64,000 bases of DNA, taken from contig CM041465.1 of assembly GCA_023213395.1 (NCBI GenBank), forward strand, positions 172,615,741-172,679,740. The letters run 5' to 3'. The notes beneath the pieces are model-generated. The model saw nothing but the letters and a program-made list of their open reading frames with translations. It searched no databases and had not been told where the DNA came from. Below, one piece after another: positions 1 through 10,873 of the stretch (positions are counted from its first letter, which is position 1; each line of letters starts with the position of its first letter). Source of the stretch: Cycas panzhihuaensis. Lineage: Eukaryota; Cycadophyta. The translations under genes and the position numbers were made by a program.

Positions 1-486
1 TATATGTATGTATGCACATGCATAGATATATATATATATACATATGTATGTATGTATGTATACATACATATATATATATATGTATGTATGTATATGTATA
101 TGTATATATATACATATGTATGTATATATATATATATACATATGTATGTATGTATACATACATACATATACATGTATATGTATGTATGTATACATACATA
201 CATATATATATATATATATGTATACATACATACATATGTATATATATACATATTTATATATGTATGTATGTATGCATACATACATATATATATATACATA
301 CATATATACATATGTATGTATACATATATATGTATATATATATATATGTATACATACATACATATGTATATATATATATACACATACATATGTATATATA
401 TATATATATGTGTATGTATGTATGTATACATACATACATATACATGTATATGTATGTATGTATATGTATGTATATATACATACATA

Positions 487-556
<70 letters not shown>
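1..556. repeat. TATG/TACA/TA compound microsatellite
   Basis: About 556 bp made only of alternating pyrimidine-purine steps: runs of TATG, TACA (its reverse complement), TATGTA and pure TA, ending in a long TA tract at about 490-555. Because the tetranucleotide and its complement alternate, the tract has many internal dyads and could form hairpins or cruciforms. Tyr/Ile-rich reading frames cross it in several frames on both strands; they are repeat artefacts and not genes. Confidence 0.97.
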
Positions 557-559
<3 letters not shown>

Positions 560-1297
560 GGCTACAAGTGTGAGTGATCAGTGGCTGCATACGAGTACGA
601 TAGTTTTGTAGTAGATATGACCTAGTCGTAGTTGGATTACAACCTGACAATTAAAAATTCAAATGACAATGAAAACTTTTTGGTCGTAATGGGGTTGCAA
701 CGTGGTTGTGGTAGGTACGACCTAGTATGACCTAGTCGCAATTGAGTTGTGACCTGGTTGAAGTAGGTACGACCTAGTCATAACGAACTAGTTGCACTTG
801 AACTACGACCTGACTATTAAAAAACCTTTAACGATAATGAAAATTTTGCTTGGGAATATATTAAGAATATTCCTTTTTTAATAACATAAGGTTGTGAACT
901 TAAAATATCAAAAAAAAAAAATTCTGAAGACGTTGCGTGGCCGACAATTTTCACCTCCTTCGCGAGCAGATTTTGAGTAGATCGATACTTGAGAGACCCT
1001 TAGATCTTGTAGGTAGAATCGTCAGGAGAGGGCAATTTGTATGAGTACCCTTATGTGAGTGTTTCGCCAGGCGAAGTGCGGATAGGCTTTTTTGTTTCTC
1101 TTTGAGGGTGCGCATTGATGGAGTTGTTACGCATGGTCATGGTTATGAGTAGGATAACGAAGAGTAGGTCACAATTGATCTACCTTGAGTGATGTTGAGC
1201 AGATCGCAGCTGAGAGAAGCGAGTTCGAGTAGGGTTGCGAGGGTCGCCATTGAACAGGGTCACGAAGCCTTGCGAACAAGTCGCAATCGAGAGTGGT
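557..1297. other. Non-coding spacer with a dispersed 16-bp motif
   Basis: No credible gene. A motif close to gtaggtacgacctagt occurs at 611-626 (two mismatches), 711-726 and 763-778, among many related gacctagt/gacctg words, which suggests a decayed tandem repeat. From about 1000 to 1297 the sequence becomes richer in TCGCAA/GTCGC words resembling those just beyond the far end of Gypsy-1 (7041-7112). It may be the interrupted leader of the minus-strand LTR element at 7113-7347. Confidence 0.5.
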
Positions 1298-1914
1298 TGT
1301 AGCATTCCAAAATCTGGTCAAAACTATAGCATGTGACCATTCAAATCAAAGGTCTTTGGACTAAGATTCCAACAGTTCAGACAAAAGTCAATTCCAACAT
1401 CTATAACAAAAGTTGTGGTCGTCTGAAGTTTTCAGCCTGCCAATTTTTTGGGAAAGTTCCGACCAACTTCCAGTCTTGGTTTTGGGCGGGTTTATACGCC
1501 TTTTCCAGCCAACTTATATTAGTATCTTTTGGCCACCTATTTAAGGAGGAATTCGGGCCTCATTTGAGCATCTCAAAGCCAACATTGGACTATTGTAAAT
1601 CTAGCCTTAAGGTTGCTATTTACACACCCTTGGGGTTGCACTATTTAGAGGGAACCTTGCCTCGAAGAGGGTAGCAATAGTAAGAGCATTTTGGCATCTA
1701 TCATCTAGTTTCCAGTCCTCTAAAGATATGTGTCGCCACATAGATTTTAGTTGTATTTTGGAAGCATTATTTTCCTTGTTCTAGCTCTATTCATCTCCAA
1801 TTTGTGTCAAGAGGTCTGACACGTATAATAAGAGCACTTCATACTTCTAGCAGAGCTGTTATTTTCAAACAATTTTTCCAGGAGATTCCAAGACAAACAA
1901 AAGTTGTCATTTTA
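1298..1914 (+). repeat. Gypsy-1 5' LTR
   Basis: Direct repeat of 6422-7040. It begins TGTAGCATTCC (TTTAACATTCC in the 3' copy) and ends just before the PBS. The LTRs differ by many substitutions and some indels, for example an extra ca-aattttt block near 1870, so the insertion is old. The 113-aa open frame at 1333-1674 lies inside the LTR and recurs in shortened form in the 3' LTR, so it is not a gene. Confidence 0.9.
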
Positions 1915-1916
1915 AG

Positions 1917-1928
1917 TGGTATCAGAGC
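1917..1928 (+). other. Gypsy-1 primer binding site (tRNA-iMet)
   Basis: TGGTATCAGAGC is perfectly complementary to the 3' end of plant initiator tRNA-Met. It lies two bases after the 5' LTR and fixes the element as plus strand. Confidence 0.95.
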
Positions 1929-2349
1929 TTTATTTCAAAGTGGGAATTCGAAGATAATCTATAAAAATTCAGCCCAATTTTGTTCCCCCCTAAGAACGAA
2001 ACTAAGATTAGGAAAAAGTCTCGTCTCCAACAAGATGGTGAACCATCAATCAATAATAACAAAAGAAAAAGGAAGCAAAATAGAAGTACTCTCCCACTTG
2101 TCATCAGAGATTATCACTTCCATGAAAAGCATCCAGACTTCCTTTGAAACTTTAAATAAGAGGTTGGATCTATAGGAGGGAGAATCATCAACAGAGAAAC
2201 ACCAAGACATAGAAAAAATCAACAAAGAATTCCTAGATCAAGATAACTAGGGGAATGAACAACAAAAGAATTTAAGGAGATTCAGGGGTTTTATCTACGA
2301 ACGACGGAATCAAAAGAGTTTCCAATCAGATCAGGGTCTTAGGGGAACC

Positions 2350-2865
2350 AAATTTACACTACAAATTTTTGATCCAAAAAGATTGAAGAACATTCGGAGT
2401 TGGTCATTACAAATGGAAACATACTTCCAAATGTATGAACTATCAGATAAGGAAAAGATATTGACACCATCTCTACACTTGTATGGAAGGGCATTAGAAT
2501 GGTTTTATTGTTGGAAAAAGAACAATTTGGCCCATCCAGAATCATGGGACTATCTTAAGGCAAGACTAATAAAACAATACAAAGATTCTTGGAACACTGA
2601 CTATTTCACTCAATTAACAAGATTACAACAAAACAAAACAGTCCAAGAATACACCGAGCAATTCCATATGCTTCAGTATCTAATACTAGAACAAATACCA
2701 ACTGAATACATTTTGGAGACATACATCAGTGGATTAAAGGGAACAATCAGATTTCGCATTAAGAATATGAATCCCTCAAATATTTATGAGGCAATCTAAT
2801 ATGCATACAACGTAGAAAGTAGAATTCAAAGAGAATAGATCTATTTATATGCCTAGAACCAAATC
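2350..2865 (+). pseudogene. Gypsy-1 gag (capsid)
   Basis: Retrotransposon gag domain that would form the nucleocapsid shell. The core (2383-2796) has the usual pattern: IRSWSLQMETYF, then a YGRALEWFYCW segment and a DYFTQLTRLQQNKTVQEY segment matching the capsid family. An in-frame TAA ends the open stretch at 2799. The reading then continues in another frame into the zinc knuckle at about 2984, so at least one frameshift separates capsid from nucleocapsid. Upstream, 1930-2350 is a lysine-rich leader with several stops. No intact start codon can be chosen, because the homologous region begins upstream of the first usable ATG. Confidence 0.85.
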
Positions 2866-2926
2866 ATACTAGTAGCAGGGATCCAATCCAAATAAGACCG
2901 GATCAGGGACAAAAGTAGACCCACCA

Positions 2927-3439
2927 ATGGTAATAAAAGACACGAATGAAACAAGCAAAGCTGAACATCTCAGAAAGAGGACCTGTTTCAAATGTGGAGG
3001 GAAATGGAATAAAGAACACCAATGTTCTGCGAAGAAGGTATTTATGATTAATAATGACAAAGTAGAAATACCAAATGAAGAACAAGAAGAAGTAAACCAA
3101 ATCCAAGAGGAGGAAGCAGACATAGATGAACTTTTAGAAGTCGATATGGAGAATGCCCAAATTTCGCAACAAGCCATAACGAGACAAAGTGTTACACCCC
3201 AAACCCTTAGGTTCCAAGGGATAATCAAAGAAGCTCCAGTCGTCCTACTTGTGGATAGAAACAACACCCATAACTTTATTAACAGGGCCATAGAAAACAA
3301 GCTAGGAGACTATTCAATAAATACATGTATGTTCACAATGCCTATAGGAGGAGTAGACGTAGTCTTGGGAATTCAATGGTTACAAATCTTGGGTAATATA
3401 GTTTTCAACTATATGACCCGATTCATGTGCTTCCGTTAG
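2927..3439 (+). pseudogene. Gypsy-1 nucleocapsid zinc knuckle and aspartic protease
   Basis: One open frame joins a gag zinc knuckle (CFKCGGKWNKEHQC, about 2984-3025), an acidic linker rich in Glu, and the retropepsin. The protease active site, normally L-V-D-S-G-S-T, reads LVDRNNTHNF at about 3248-3277: the Asp is kept but the Ser-Gly is replaced by Arg-Asn, so cleavage activity is very unlikely. The C-terminal VVLGIQWLQILG segment matches the family's conserved D-V-V-L-G-M-Q-W-L motif. A TAG at 3437 ends the frame before RT. Confidence 0.87.
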
Positions 3440-3487
3440 AGAGGGCACAAATACAGATTACATGCACCACTCACACCCCCACTACAA

Positions 3488-4426
3488 TTGATATCTTCAC
3501 ATCACACGGAAAAGATATTGAAGAAGAATCCATCTGCATACATATTGACTTGTTACAAGATAGCAATAAAAGATGTACCAACTGAGGTACAAAAGATCAT
3601 AAATGAGCATAAAGCAGTATTCAAAGAACCCCAAGGACTTCCCCCACAATGGGATTGTCAGCATTCCATTGAGCTAGTACCTGGAGCAGCCGCAGTAAAT
3701 ATTCGACCCTACATACACCCTTACAATCTGAAGAGACAAACTAAAAATATCACAAGGGAATTACTAAGTCAAGGATACATCGCAACTAGTTCAAGCTCAT
3801 TTGCATTACCAGTCATAGTCAATCCCAAAAAGGATGGATCATATCGGATGTGTGTAGCTTCTCGAGGGTTGAACAAATTAATGGTGAAGAATCATTATTC
3901 TATTCTACGGATAGACGATTTATTAGACGAAATACACGGAGCACAGTATTTTTCAAAAATCAACTTACAATCAGGGTATTATCAGATTCATATCAGAGAG
4001 GAAAATATATATAAAACAACTTTTCATACGCATGAGGGACTATCTGAGTTTCAAGCCAAGTCATTTGGGTTGACAAACACCCTAGCAACTTTTCAGAGCC
4101 TTATGAATTCAATTCTCAAACCATTTCTACAGAAATTTGTGCTAGCCTTCTTCGACAACATTTTAATCTATAATAAAACATGGGAAGAGCATCTAGACCA
4201 TATCAAAGCAATACGACGAATCCTACATACTAGTCAATTCTACGCAAATCAGAAGAAATGCACATTCAGGAAAGAAGAACTAGAATATTTAGGCCATGTT
4301 ATCACAAAGGAAGGAATAAAGATAGATCCGAAAAAGATTCGGGTCATTATTAATTGGCCAATACCAAAAAATGTGACAAGAGTAAGGAGTTTCCTGGGAA
4401 CAGTAGGATTCTTCGAAAATTCATAA
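3488..4426 (+). pseudogene. Gypsy-1 reverse transcriptase
   Basis: Nearly full-length gypsy RT. Recognisable blocks are IRPYIHPYNLKRQ, SSSSFALPVIVNPKKDGSYRM (palm entry), YFSKINLQSGYYQI (family YFSKIDLRSGYHQI, with the first catalytic Asp changed to Asn), and FFDNILIY in place of the F-x-D-D catalytic block (about 4148-4171). Two of the three metal-binding aspartates are therefore gone. The last block, EYLGHVITKEGI, leads into the RNase H connection. The open frame ends at a stop near 4424, and the following domain continues in another frame. Confidence 0.92.
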
Positions 4427-4978
4427 AATCATATGCCCGCATTGCATCCCCATTAACGGACCTTACAAAAAAGGACACTTTTGTATGGAATCCAAAAGCA
4501 GAAAGTGCTTTCAAAGAACTCAAGAAGGCAATGTTCACGACTCCAGTTCTAATAACACTAGATTTTTCACAATCGTTCATTTTAGAATGCAATGCTTCAT
4601 GATTCAAAATAGGGGTAGTACTAATTCAAAATGAACAACCAATTGCTTATGAAAGCAGGAAATTAAATAACAGAGCTCAAACCTATTTACGACAAAGAAA
4701 TGTCGGCAATCATGCATGCCACACACAAAAGGCGACAGTACTTATTAGGGAATAAGTTTATAGTTTGGGCAGATCATGATAGTCTCAAATATTTCTTAAA
4801 TCAAAAGACATTGTCAGACGAACAGCAAAAATGGGTCAGCAAGCTCCAACCCTTTGATTTCAATATAGTATACAAGAAGGGTAAAGAAAATATCATTGCA
4901 GATGCTCTCTCAAGACTACCTGGGGACAACAATAAAGAAGTTTCGTTGAAAGCAATATCAGTAGCCACACCCAACTAG
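4427..4978 (+). pseudogene. Gypsy-1 RNase H
   Basis: RNase H domain that would degrade the RNA strand of the RNA-DNA hybrid. The part up to 4602 holds the SPLTDLTKKD connection and TPVLITLDFSQSFILECNAS, where the family has LECDAS, so the first catalytic Asp is Asn. A TGA follows. The second part (4700-4978) carries the conserved FIVWADHDSLKYFLNQ and ADALSRLP signatures that end gypsy RNase H. A stop and a frame change separate the two halves, and a further stop at 4976 precedes integrase. Confidence 0.9.
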
Positions 4979-5094
4979 ACTTGAGAATTAATTGGGAAAT
5001 ATAAGAGCAATCCGCCTTCACAGAAGATATTAGAAGAGATTAAGGAGCAGAAGCCTTCCAAATTCAAATTACAAGGAGAATTAATTCTGAGGGA

Positions 5095-5962
5095 GGGGAA
5101 GATATTTATCCTGACGGCTTCCAAATTAAAGGTGGTCATATTAGAAGAAACTCACTCAGTACCAACAACAAGACATACAAGAATAGATAAAACATACTGG
5201 AAGGTATGAAATTCCTTTCATTGGAAGGGAATGAAAGCGGATGTCCTCAAGTATATATTTAAATGTGATTCGTGCCAACAAAATAAGATCGAATGCGTAA
5301 AAAGTTTGAGGCTGCTATAATCGTTACCCACTCCGCATCAAAAATGGGAAGAAATCTCAATGGACTTTATTACAGGACTCCCGCAATTTGAAGGGAAAGA
5401 CGCCATCTCTGTAGTAGTAGACAGGTTGGCTAAATACACGTATTTCAAGGGCATACAATCAATAGCAAAAGCAAGTCAAATAGCAGAGATATACATGAAG
5501 GAGATACATCATCTGCATGGGCTTTCCAAAATTATAGTTAGTGAACAGGATCCAAAGTTCACAAGCTATTTTTGGCAGGATCTATTCAAATTAGCAGGAA
5601 TAAAATTACATATGAATATAGCCTACCACCCCCAATCAAATGGACAGATAAAAACAATCAGCAAATGCCTAGAAGGACATTTAAGGAACTTTTCTTCTGA
5701 TAAGCAAACTCAATGGCATAGATGGCTCCATTTGGTTGAATGGTGGTACAACACCACTTACCACACGGCAACAAAAATGACATCTTTTCAGGCATTATAT
5801 GGGTATGAGCCATCGTCTATACTCACATGGATAAAAATGTCACAAATACAAGCATTATGCAAACAACAAGAACAGATGGAACAAGCAATGAGGATTTTGA
5901 AAGACAATTTGAATATAGCAAGGAATAGAATGAAGCAGCAAGCCAGCACCAAAAGATCTTAA
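5095..5962 (+). pseudogene. Gypsy-1 integrase (HHCC and DDE core)
   Basis: The N-terminal zinc domain can be read at about 5145-5285 (THSVPTTRHTRID, then KCDSCQQNK) across a TGA stop. The catalytic core is open from 5360: MDFITGLPQ, VVVDRLAKYTYF, then SEQDPKF (second Asp) and the YHPQSNGQ block. The catalytic Glu of the usual GQTERVN is replaced (GQIKTIS), so strand transfer would be lost. The frame ends at 5960 and the C-terminal domain follows in another frame. Confidence 0.9.
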
Positions 5963-5974
5963 AGGAGTTTCATA

Positions 5975-6391
5975 GTGGGAGATTGGGTCTTTCCAAGACT
6001 CCAACCTTACAAGCAATCATCAATGAAACAAACAAATAGACAAAAATTAACACCTCAATTCTTTGGACATTATAAAGTTATTGGAAAAGTTGGGGAAGTG
6101 GCTTATCAACTAGCATTACCACCAGGGAGCAAGATCCACAATGTTTTTCATGTATCTTGCCTTAAGAAGAAGGTAGGGGAAAAGGTAACCCCTCAAACAA
6201 TAGTCGCTAAGTTAAATGAAGAAGTGAAGATTATCTTTGAACCACAGGGGATTTTACAGATAAGAACAAAAGAACTATGGTCCAGAAAGGTCAAGGAATG
6301 CCTCATTAAGTGGAAAACTTTAGATTTAAATGACGCAACATGGGAATCAGAAGAATGGATACAAAAACACACAGATTTACCCATGCTTTGA
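5975..6391 (+). pseudogene. Gypsy-1 integrase C-terminus with chromodomain
   Basis: GDWVFPRLQPYKQ and FFGHYKVIGKVGEVAYQLALP form the GPY/F-type integrase tail, followed by SKIHNVFHVSCLKKK. The last ~60 residues (ILQIRTKELWSRKVKECLIKWK, then ATWESEEWI) are a chromodomain; in chromoviruses this domain directs integration to heterochromatin. This module is continuous and ends at a TGA at 6389, about 30 bp before the LTR, which is the normal position. Confidence 0.92.
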
Positions 6392-6407
6392 GGGCAAAGC
6401 ATGTTTT

Positions 6408-6419
6408 GAAGGGGAGGGA
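6408..6419 (+). other. Gypsy-1 polypurine tract
   Basis: gaaggggaggga lies directly upstream of the 3' LTR and would prime plus-strand DNA synthesis. Confidence 0.85.
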
Positions 6420-6421
6420 CT

Positions 6422-7040
6422 TTTAACATTCCAAAATCTGGTCAAAACTATACCATGTGACCATTCAAATCGAAGGTCTTTGATATAGGATTCCACCAGT
6501 TCAAACGAAAGTCAATTCCAACATCTATAGTCAAAGTTATGGTCATTTGAAGTTTTCAACTTGCTTGTATTTTGGTAAAGTTCTGGCCGACTTCCAGTCT
6601 TGGTTTTGGGCGGGTTTATACCCCTTTTCTAGCCAACTTACATTAGTATCTTTTGGCCGCCTATTTAAAGAGGATTTGGGGCCTCATTTAGGCATCTCAG
6701 CACCGAGTTTAGACTGTTGTAAATTCGACCTTAAGGCTGCTATTTACTCACCCTTAGGGCTGCACTATTTGGAGGGAACCTCACCTCAAAGAGGATAGCA
6801 ATAGTAAGAGCATTTTGGCATCTATATCATCTGGTTTCTAGTTCTTCTCTAGAGATACGCATTGTTGCCCTTGCACATAGATTTTAGTTGTATTTTGGAA
6901 GCATTATTTTCCTTGTTTCAGCTCTTTTCATCTCCAATTTATGTCAAAAGGTCCAACACATGTTATCTGAGCACTTCATATTTCCATAAGAGTTGTTATT
7001 TTCAAAGGAGATTCCACGACAAGCAAAAGTTATCGCTTCA
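6422..7040 (+). repeat. Gypsy-1 3' LTR
   Basis: Direct repeat of 1298-1914, 619 bp, ending ...cttca. The family TG start is mutated to TT. The internal block ggaacctcacctcaaagagg is shared with the other copy and, in diverged form, with the LTR remnant of Gypsy-2. Confidence 0.9.
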
Positions 7041-7112
7041 ACGGTGTTGAGAGCAAGTTGTGCATGGATCACAATCACATTGAGCAAGGTCACATAGTTC
7101 TCAGAGTCACCT

Positions 7113-7124
7113 GCTCTGATGCCA
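7113..7124 (-). other. Primer binding site of a minus-strand LTR element
   Basis: The minus strand reads TGGCATCAGAGC, one base from the iMet site. It lies two bases inside the LTR at 7127-7347. The internal region therefore runs leftward and is cut off at 7040 by Gypsy-1. Confidence 0.8.
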
Positions 7125-7126
7125 AC

Positions 7127-7347
7127 TGATGTAATGCACAGAGACAAAGAAGAGAATGCCCCAAGGAAGAAATGGAAAAGACGCTAATGATCTTTGTATT
7201 GAATCTATTGAATATAAATACATGAGTGTAGTATTTGCATGAGAGACGCATGTCATCCATGCATCTCCTTGCTATTTGTAAAGAGAATCAAGAAATAGGA
7301 AGAATAAAGAATAGGAAAGAATAAAGAATAATGACTGCTCATCAACA
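7127..7347 (-). repeat. 221-bp 5' LTR of a minus-strand element
   Basis: On the minus strand it runs from TGTTGATGAG to CATTACATCA, with the standard TG...CA ends, directly followed by a PBS. The partner LTR is not in the window. Its size suits a copia-type element. Its internal region seems to have received Gypsy-1: 7041-7112 and the sequence left of 1298 share TGACC-x-TG-x-TCAATG-type words on the minus strand. Confidence 0.7.
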
Positions 7348-7349
7348 GG

Positions 7350-8110
7350 CTCCCTAAGCCTAGAATTCAAAGATTGATGACTATTTTCAGAGACATGAAT
7401 TCCAAAGATCCTCATCAAACCCAAACCTATATATCAAAGTTCAAAATCAACTTGTAACCCTAATAACTTTATATGTGGATGACTTAATAATTATAGAAGA
7501 TGACTTGAAAATGATAAAAAGTCTCAAAAGGGACTTGAAGAAAAAATTTTGAGATGCTAATCTCATACTGTTAAAGCCAAGAAACATTTTCATTTCACAC
7601 GTTGAGTACACCTAAGAGGTTCTAAAATGGTTTAGAATTTAGGCCTATAAGACCTCACCAACCCTTGTGGAGAAAGACACAAAATTAACAAATGACGAGA
7701 AAGGACCACCAATTAATCCTACTTTATCCATACAACTAATGGGCAATCTTCTCATCTACTTGACCACAACTAGACCTAATACCATCCATGTAGCAAGGAT
7801 CTACTCAAAATATATGTTTCAACCCAAATAGAGTCACTGGATTGCTACAATAAGAATAAGAACAACTTTAAGAGGTTCAACAACTCTGATTGGGCAAGTT
7901 GTTAAATAATCACAAATCAACTTTAGGGTATTGTTTCAGCCTTGGGTCAACCACAATTTCATGGAGCAGTAAGAAGTAACCTAAAGTCACTCTTTCTTCC
8001 ACAAAGGTTGAATACAAAGCGATAGTTGGAGCAACCACTAAGCCATCTGGCTTCAAAGGATTCTTGAAGAATTAGGGCTTTAGTCAAAATGTAACAAAAG
8101 TTGTCACTAC
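7350..8110 (+). pseudogene. Copia RT/RNase H remnant
   Basis: Degraded 3' part of a Ty1/copia polyprotein. Readable pieces are LYVDDLIII (YVDD catalytic block, about 7468-7495), a MGNLLIYLTTTRPN segment (the family's GSLIYLTATRPDI, about 7740-7790) and a WLQRILEEL segment near 8050. Many stops and frame changes lie between them. No LTR could be assigned. The 5' side ends at the 221-bp LTR and the 3' side merges into Gypsy-2. Confidence 0.8.
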
Positions 8111-8485
8111 ACTTCTACTTTCTCCAAAAACGGCCTTCTATTTATGACATAAATTATCATTCCCATATAGGGCATCCTACCCCCATTTTGTAGATCATCT
8201 TGGTGAAGTATACTAAGTTGTGGCAATTGCGTTCCTGGCAATGTCCCTAGTTGAAACGGTTCTTAGGGAGGGCACCTTGCCTTGAAGAGGGTACTTTCTT
8301 GTAATACTCATTATTGTTGTATCATTTGTTGTTATTGACTAGCATATATTTTCAATGGATATTTCTATTTGGTGCATGGTTGATAAATATTTATGTCCCA
8401 AATAATTCTATTATATGTGAAAATAACATAAGTTCTATGATCATTTCATTGGTTTGGTGTGAATTTTGGCTAGCATTCCCACAAG

Positions 8486-8497
8486 TGGTATCAAAAC
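8486..8497 (+). other. Gypsy-2 primer binding site
   Basis: TGGTATCAAAAC differs from the iMet site at two positions and follows the LTR remnant. Confidence 0.7.
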
Positions 8498-8768
8498 TTG
8501 GGTAACAAGGGCATTGAGTGGGAAAAATCAAGGAATCTAAGTTCTATAATCATTCCTACAACCACCCCTATCCATTACAGTAAATGTTTCAGTAACAATT
8601 ATTGCAACACCCCTGCAACCATTCCTTTCTGTGACCAAAAAGGTCAAGGCATCGGGTTGTTTTCAAGTGAAAGGAGAAATAAAGGAATTGTGGTACAAGA
8701 AAAGTGACCAATTTTTTTAGAATGGAATTAAGATCTAGTAGGGCACTAGTGTTAAGCAAGATAGTAAA

Positions 8769-9530
8769 GTGGATGTTTTAAGCATCAAAATAGTTAAAAG
8801 GCACAACAAAATGATGAATGAAGTAGAAGATCAAATCAACAAAATTAAGAGTGAAGTAGGAAGTCAACTCGAACAATTCAATAGACGACCAGAGAACATG
8901 AATAAAGCATTACAAGTAATAGTAGAAGGGCCCAAGCCTAAAGACAATAGTGGTTGTGAAGGACCCTCTAACAATGCGAATAATTCTCACCACAATGAGG
9001 AAAGAGAACACAAGAAAGTTAGGTCTCAAGAACTCCAAATTTCTTTTGGAGAAATCTAACCCTAGTAAATCAAGGGGTATTAGAAGTTGGATCATTCAAA
9101 TGGATTTGTATTTTCATATGCACCCTCGGATTGGACAAAGAGCAAATATAGGTATCATCCCTTCATTTGCATGGCAAAGTAGTCAAATGGTTCCGTTGGT
9201 GGAGCAAGGATTACTAGAGAACAAAACACTACAACTGGGATTTTCTAAAATCCTCATTGATAGAACAATACGAGGACACGTGGAATAAAGATTACTTCAC
9301 TCAGTTAATACATCTACAGTAAACAAGCATTGTGAAAGCTTACACATAAGACTTTTAGAATCTATAGCACATGCTGACATCCAAAATCAACCATAGCGTA
9401 CCACTTGAAGCAAATATCAGAGTCCTCAAAGGGACTATCAAGTTCAGTCTGAAAACGCTTGGTGTAGAACCTCTAAGAGAAGCAATCAAACAAGTGTGTA
9501 ACATAGAAGCAAAATTCAAAGAAACACACT
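8769..9530 (+). pseudogene. Gypsy-2 gag (capsid)
   Basis: The N-terminal part (8769-9056) is a Lys/Glu-rich, probably coiled-coil leader. A frame change leads into the capsid, seen as IRSWIIQMDLYFHM near 9080, which matches IRSWSLQMETYF of Gypsy-1. The DTWNKDYFTQL block near 9275-9305 lies in yet another frame. At least three stops and several frameshifts make it untranslatable. Confidence 0.78.
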
Positions 9531-9639
9531 AGAATTATGTTCGTCGAGACGACCATTCTAGACCTATAGGACAAGGCAATAGACCAAATTGGTACCAATC
9601 AGGAACCAAGACCAACATGACACTCATGAAATAGAAAGA

Positions 9640-10306
9640 AAGCGAAACTATGAAAGGCAGGTTATCAAAAGCAAAACATCTTTGAAGAGGAACATGTTTT
9701 GACTGTAATGACAAATGGAATCGCAATCATAACTGCCTAACAAAGAAAGTCTTCATGGTTAACAACGAAGAAATGGATATACCAGTACAAGAGGAGCGGC
9801 CAAAAGAGATGCACTCACCAAAAGAGGACGAAGCAAAAATAGAGTAATTACTCAATGACACTGATCCTAAGAATGTATAGATGTCATTGTGGGAAAACAC
9901 TAAAACAACAATTATGCCTCAAACACTGCATTTTGAAGGGACTATAAAAAATGCCAAGATATCAGTATTAGTAGATAGTAGCAACATGCACAACTTTAAC
10001 AACAAACCAATGACAGTAAAGTCGGGGCTCCAAGTCAAACCATTTAAATAGTTCCAAGTAGCAATTGCCAATGGAAACAATATGCCTTGTGGATGTCTAT
10101 GTGATGAGGCACACCTTCAAATCATTGACTACTTATTAAGCACAAGTATATTTGCCATCCCTATTGAAAGAGTTGGCATGGTGTCAGACATGCAATGGCT
10201 TCAGAACTTAGAAAACATAGTTCCAAATTACAAAATGCGATTCATGAGCTTCTTTCAGAAAGGACATAAATATAAGTTGCAAGCACCACCCACACCACTT
10301 TCATAG
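9640..10306 (+). pseudogene. Gypsy-2 zinc knuckle and protease
   Basis: CFDCNDKWNRNHNC (about 9694-9735) is the gag zinc knuckle. The protease reads VLVDSSNMHNF at about 9967-9999: the Asp-Ser pair remains but the active-site Gly is Ser. The C-terminal VGMVSDMQWLQNLENIV matches the Gypsy-1 protease end. Stops near 9847 and 10051 interrupt it. Beyond 10306 only fragments of the protease-RT linker remain, ending at VPSDALANIQPYRHP. Confidence 0.8.
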
Positions 10307-10664
10307 TTGGTCTCATCTCACCACATAGAAAAATTGCTCCAAAAAAATCCACCAGATTCCTCATGTCTTCCGATAAGGTCTCCATGCAAGATATCCCATT
10401 TGAAGTCCAAGCTATCATAGACTAGCACAACAGAGTCTTTCAAGACATTTCGAAAGGCCTACCACCATCCCATGACAATAAGCATGTAGTACAGCTAGTA
10501 CCAAGTGATGCACTAGCAAACATCCAACCTTACAGGCATCCATACCACTTCAAGAAGGAATAGAGCAAATCACCAACGAATTATTATAGCAAGGAATTGT
10601 TGACATATTGAAATATTACAATATTGTTTCTCTCTATTGTCTAGTTTGCAGGCTCACTACAATC

Positions 10665-10861
10665 TGTTAGAATGTAATGTTTTATTAGAAAGTCATTAGA
10701 TATAAGTTTTCATAACACATCATTATGTATACATATGACACATATCTGACAAGTGTCAAATAGACTCATAGCAGTTACCCAAACTCAATGTATGTTTAAG
10801 AGAGAGATCTCTCCTTTATGAATCAATCAAATTCCTTCTATTTTGAAGGTTGGTTTTAGCA
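10665..10861 (+). repeat. Copia-1 5' LTR
   Basis: Begins TGTTAGAATG and ends TTTTAGCA. The same 197-bp repeat recurs at 15614-15810. Contains acaagtgtcaaa and the agagagatctctcc palindrome-like block just before the 3' end. Confidence 0.96.
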
Positions 10862-10873
10862 TGGTAGTAGAGC
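10862..10873 (+). other. Copia-1 primer binding site
   Basis: TGGTAGTAGAGC directly abuts the LTR and differs from the iMet site at two bases. Confidence 0.8.

Larger units (their letters stand above)
1298..7040 (+). mobile_element. Gypsy-1: complete but mutated Ty3/gypsy chromovirus
   Basis: A 5.7-kb LTR retrotransposon with LTRs of 617 and 619 bp, a tRNA-iMet primer site, a polypurine tract and the gypsy domain order gag, protease, reverse transcriptase, RNase H, integrase, C-terminal chromodomain. Integrase after RNase H plus the chromodomain places it in the chromovirus branch, close to Tekay/Del-type plant elements. The coding region is broken by stops and frameshifts and has lost protease, RT and integrase active-site residues, so it cannot be autonomous. 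The flanking pentamers (gtggt at 1293-1297, acggt at 7041-7045) agree at only three positions, so the target duplication is uncertain. Confidence 0.93.
8230..10610 (+). mobile_element. Gypsy-2: truncated, heavily decayed gypsy element
   Basis: Holds an LTR remnant, PBS, gag, zinc knuckle, protease and the first ~60 residues leading into RT, then stops abruptly near 10610, about 50 bp before Copia-1. The LTR remnant (about 8240-8483) shares gagggcaccttgccttgaag with the Gypsy-1 LTR, and gag and protease align with Gypsy-1 along their length, so both belong to one lineage. RT, RNase H and integrase are absent, and no 3' LTR was found. Confidence 0.82.

Noticed and set aside
4-577. Several long open frames rich in Tyr, Ile, Met and Val on both strands
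   Set aside because: They are translations of the TATG/TACA microsatellite and are open in three frames at once.
1333-1674. 113-residue open frame, with a shorter relative at 6547-6798
   Set aside because: Both lie inside the Gypsy-1 LTRs; the similarity is the LTR repeat and not a gene family.
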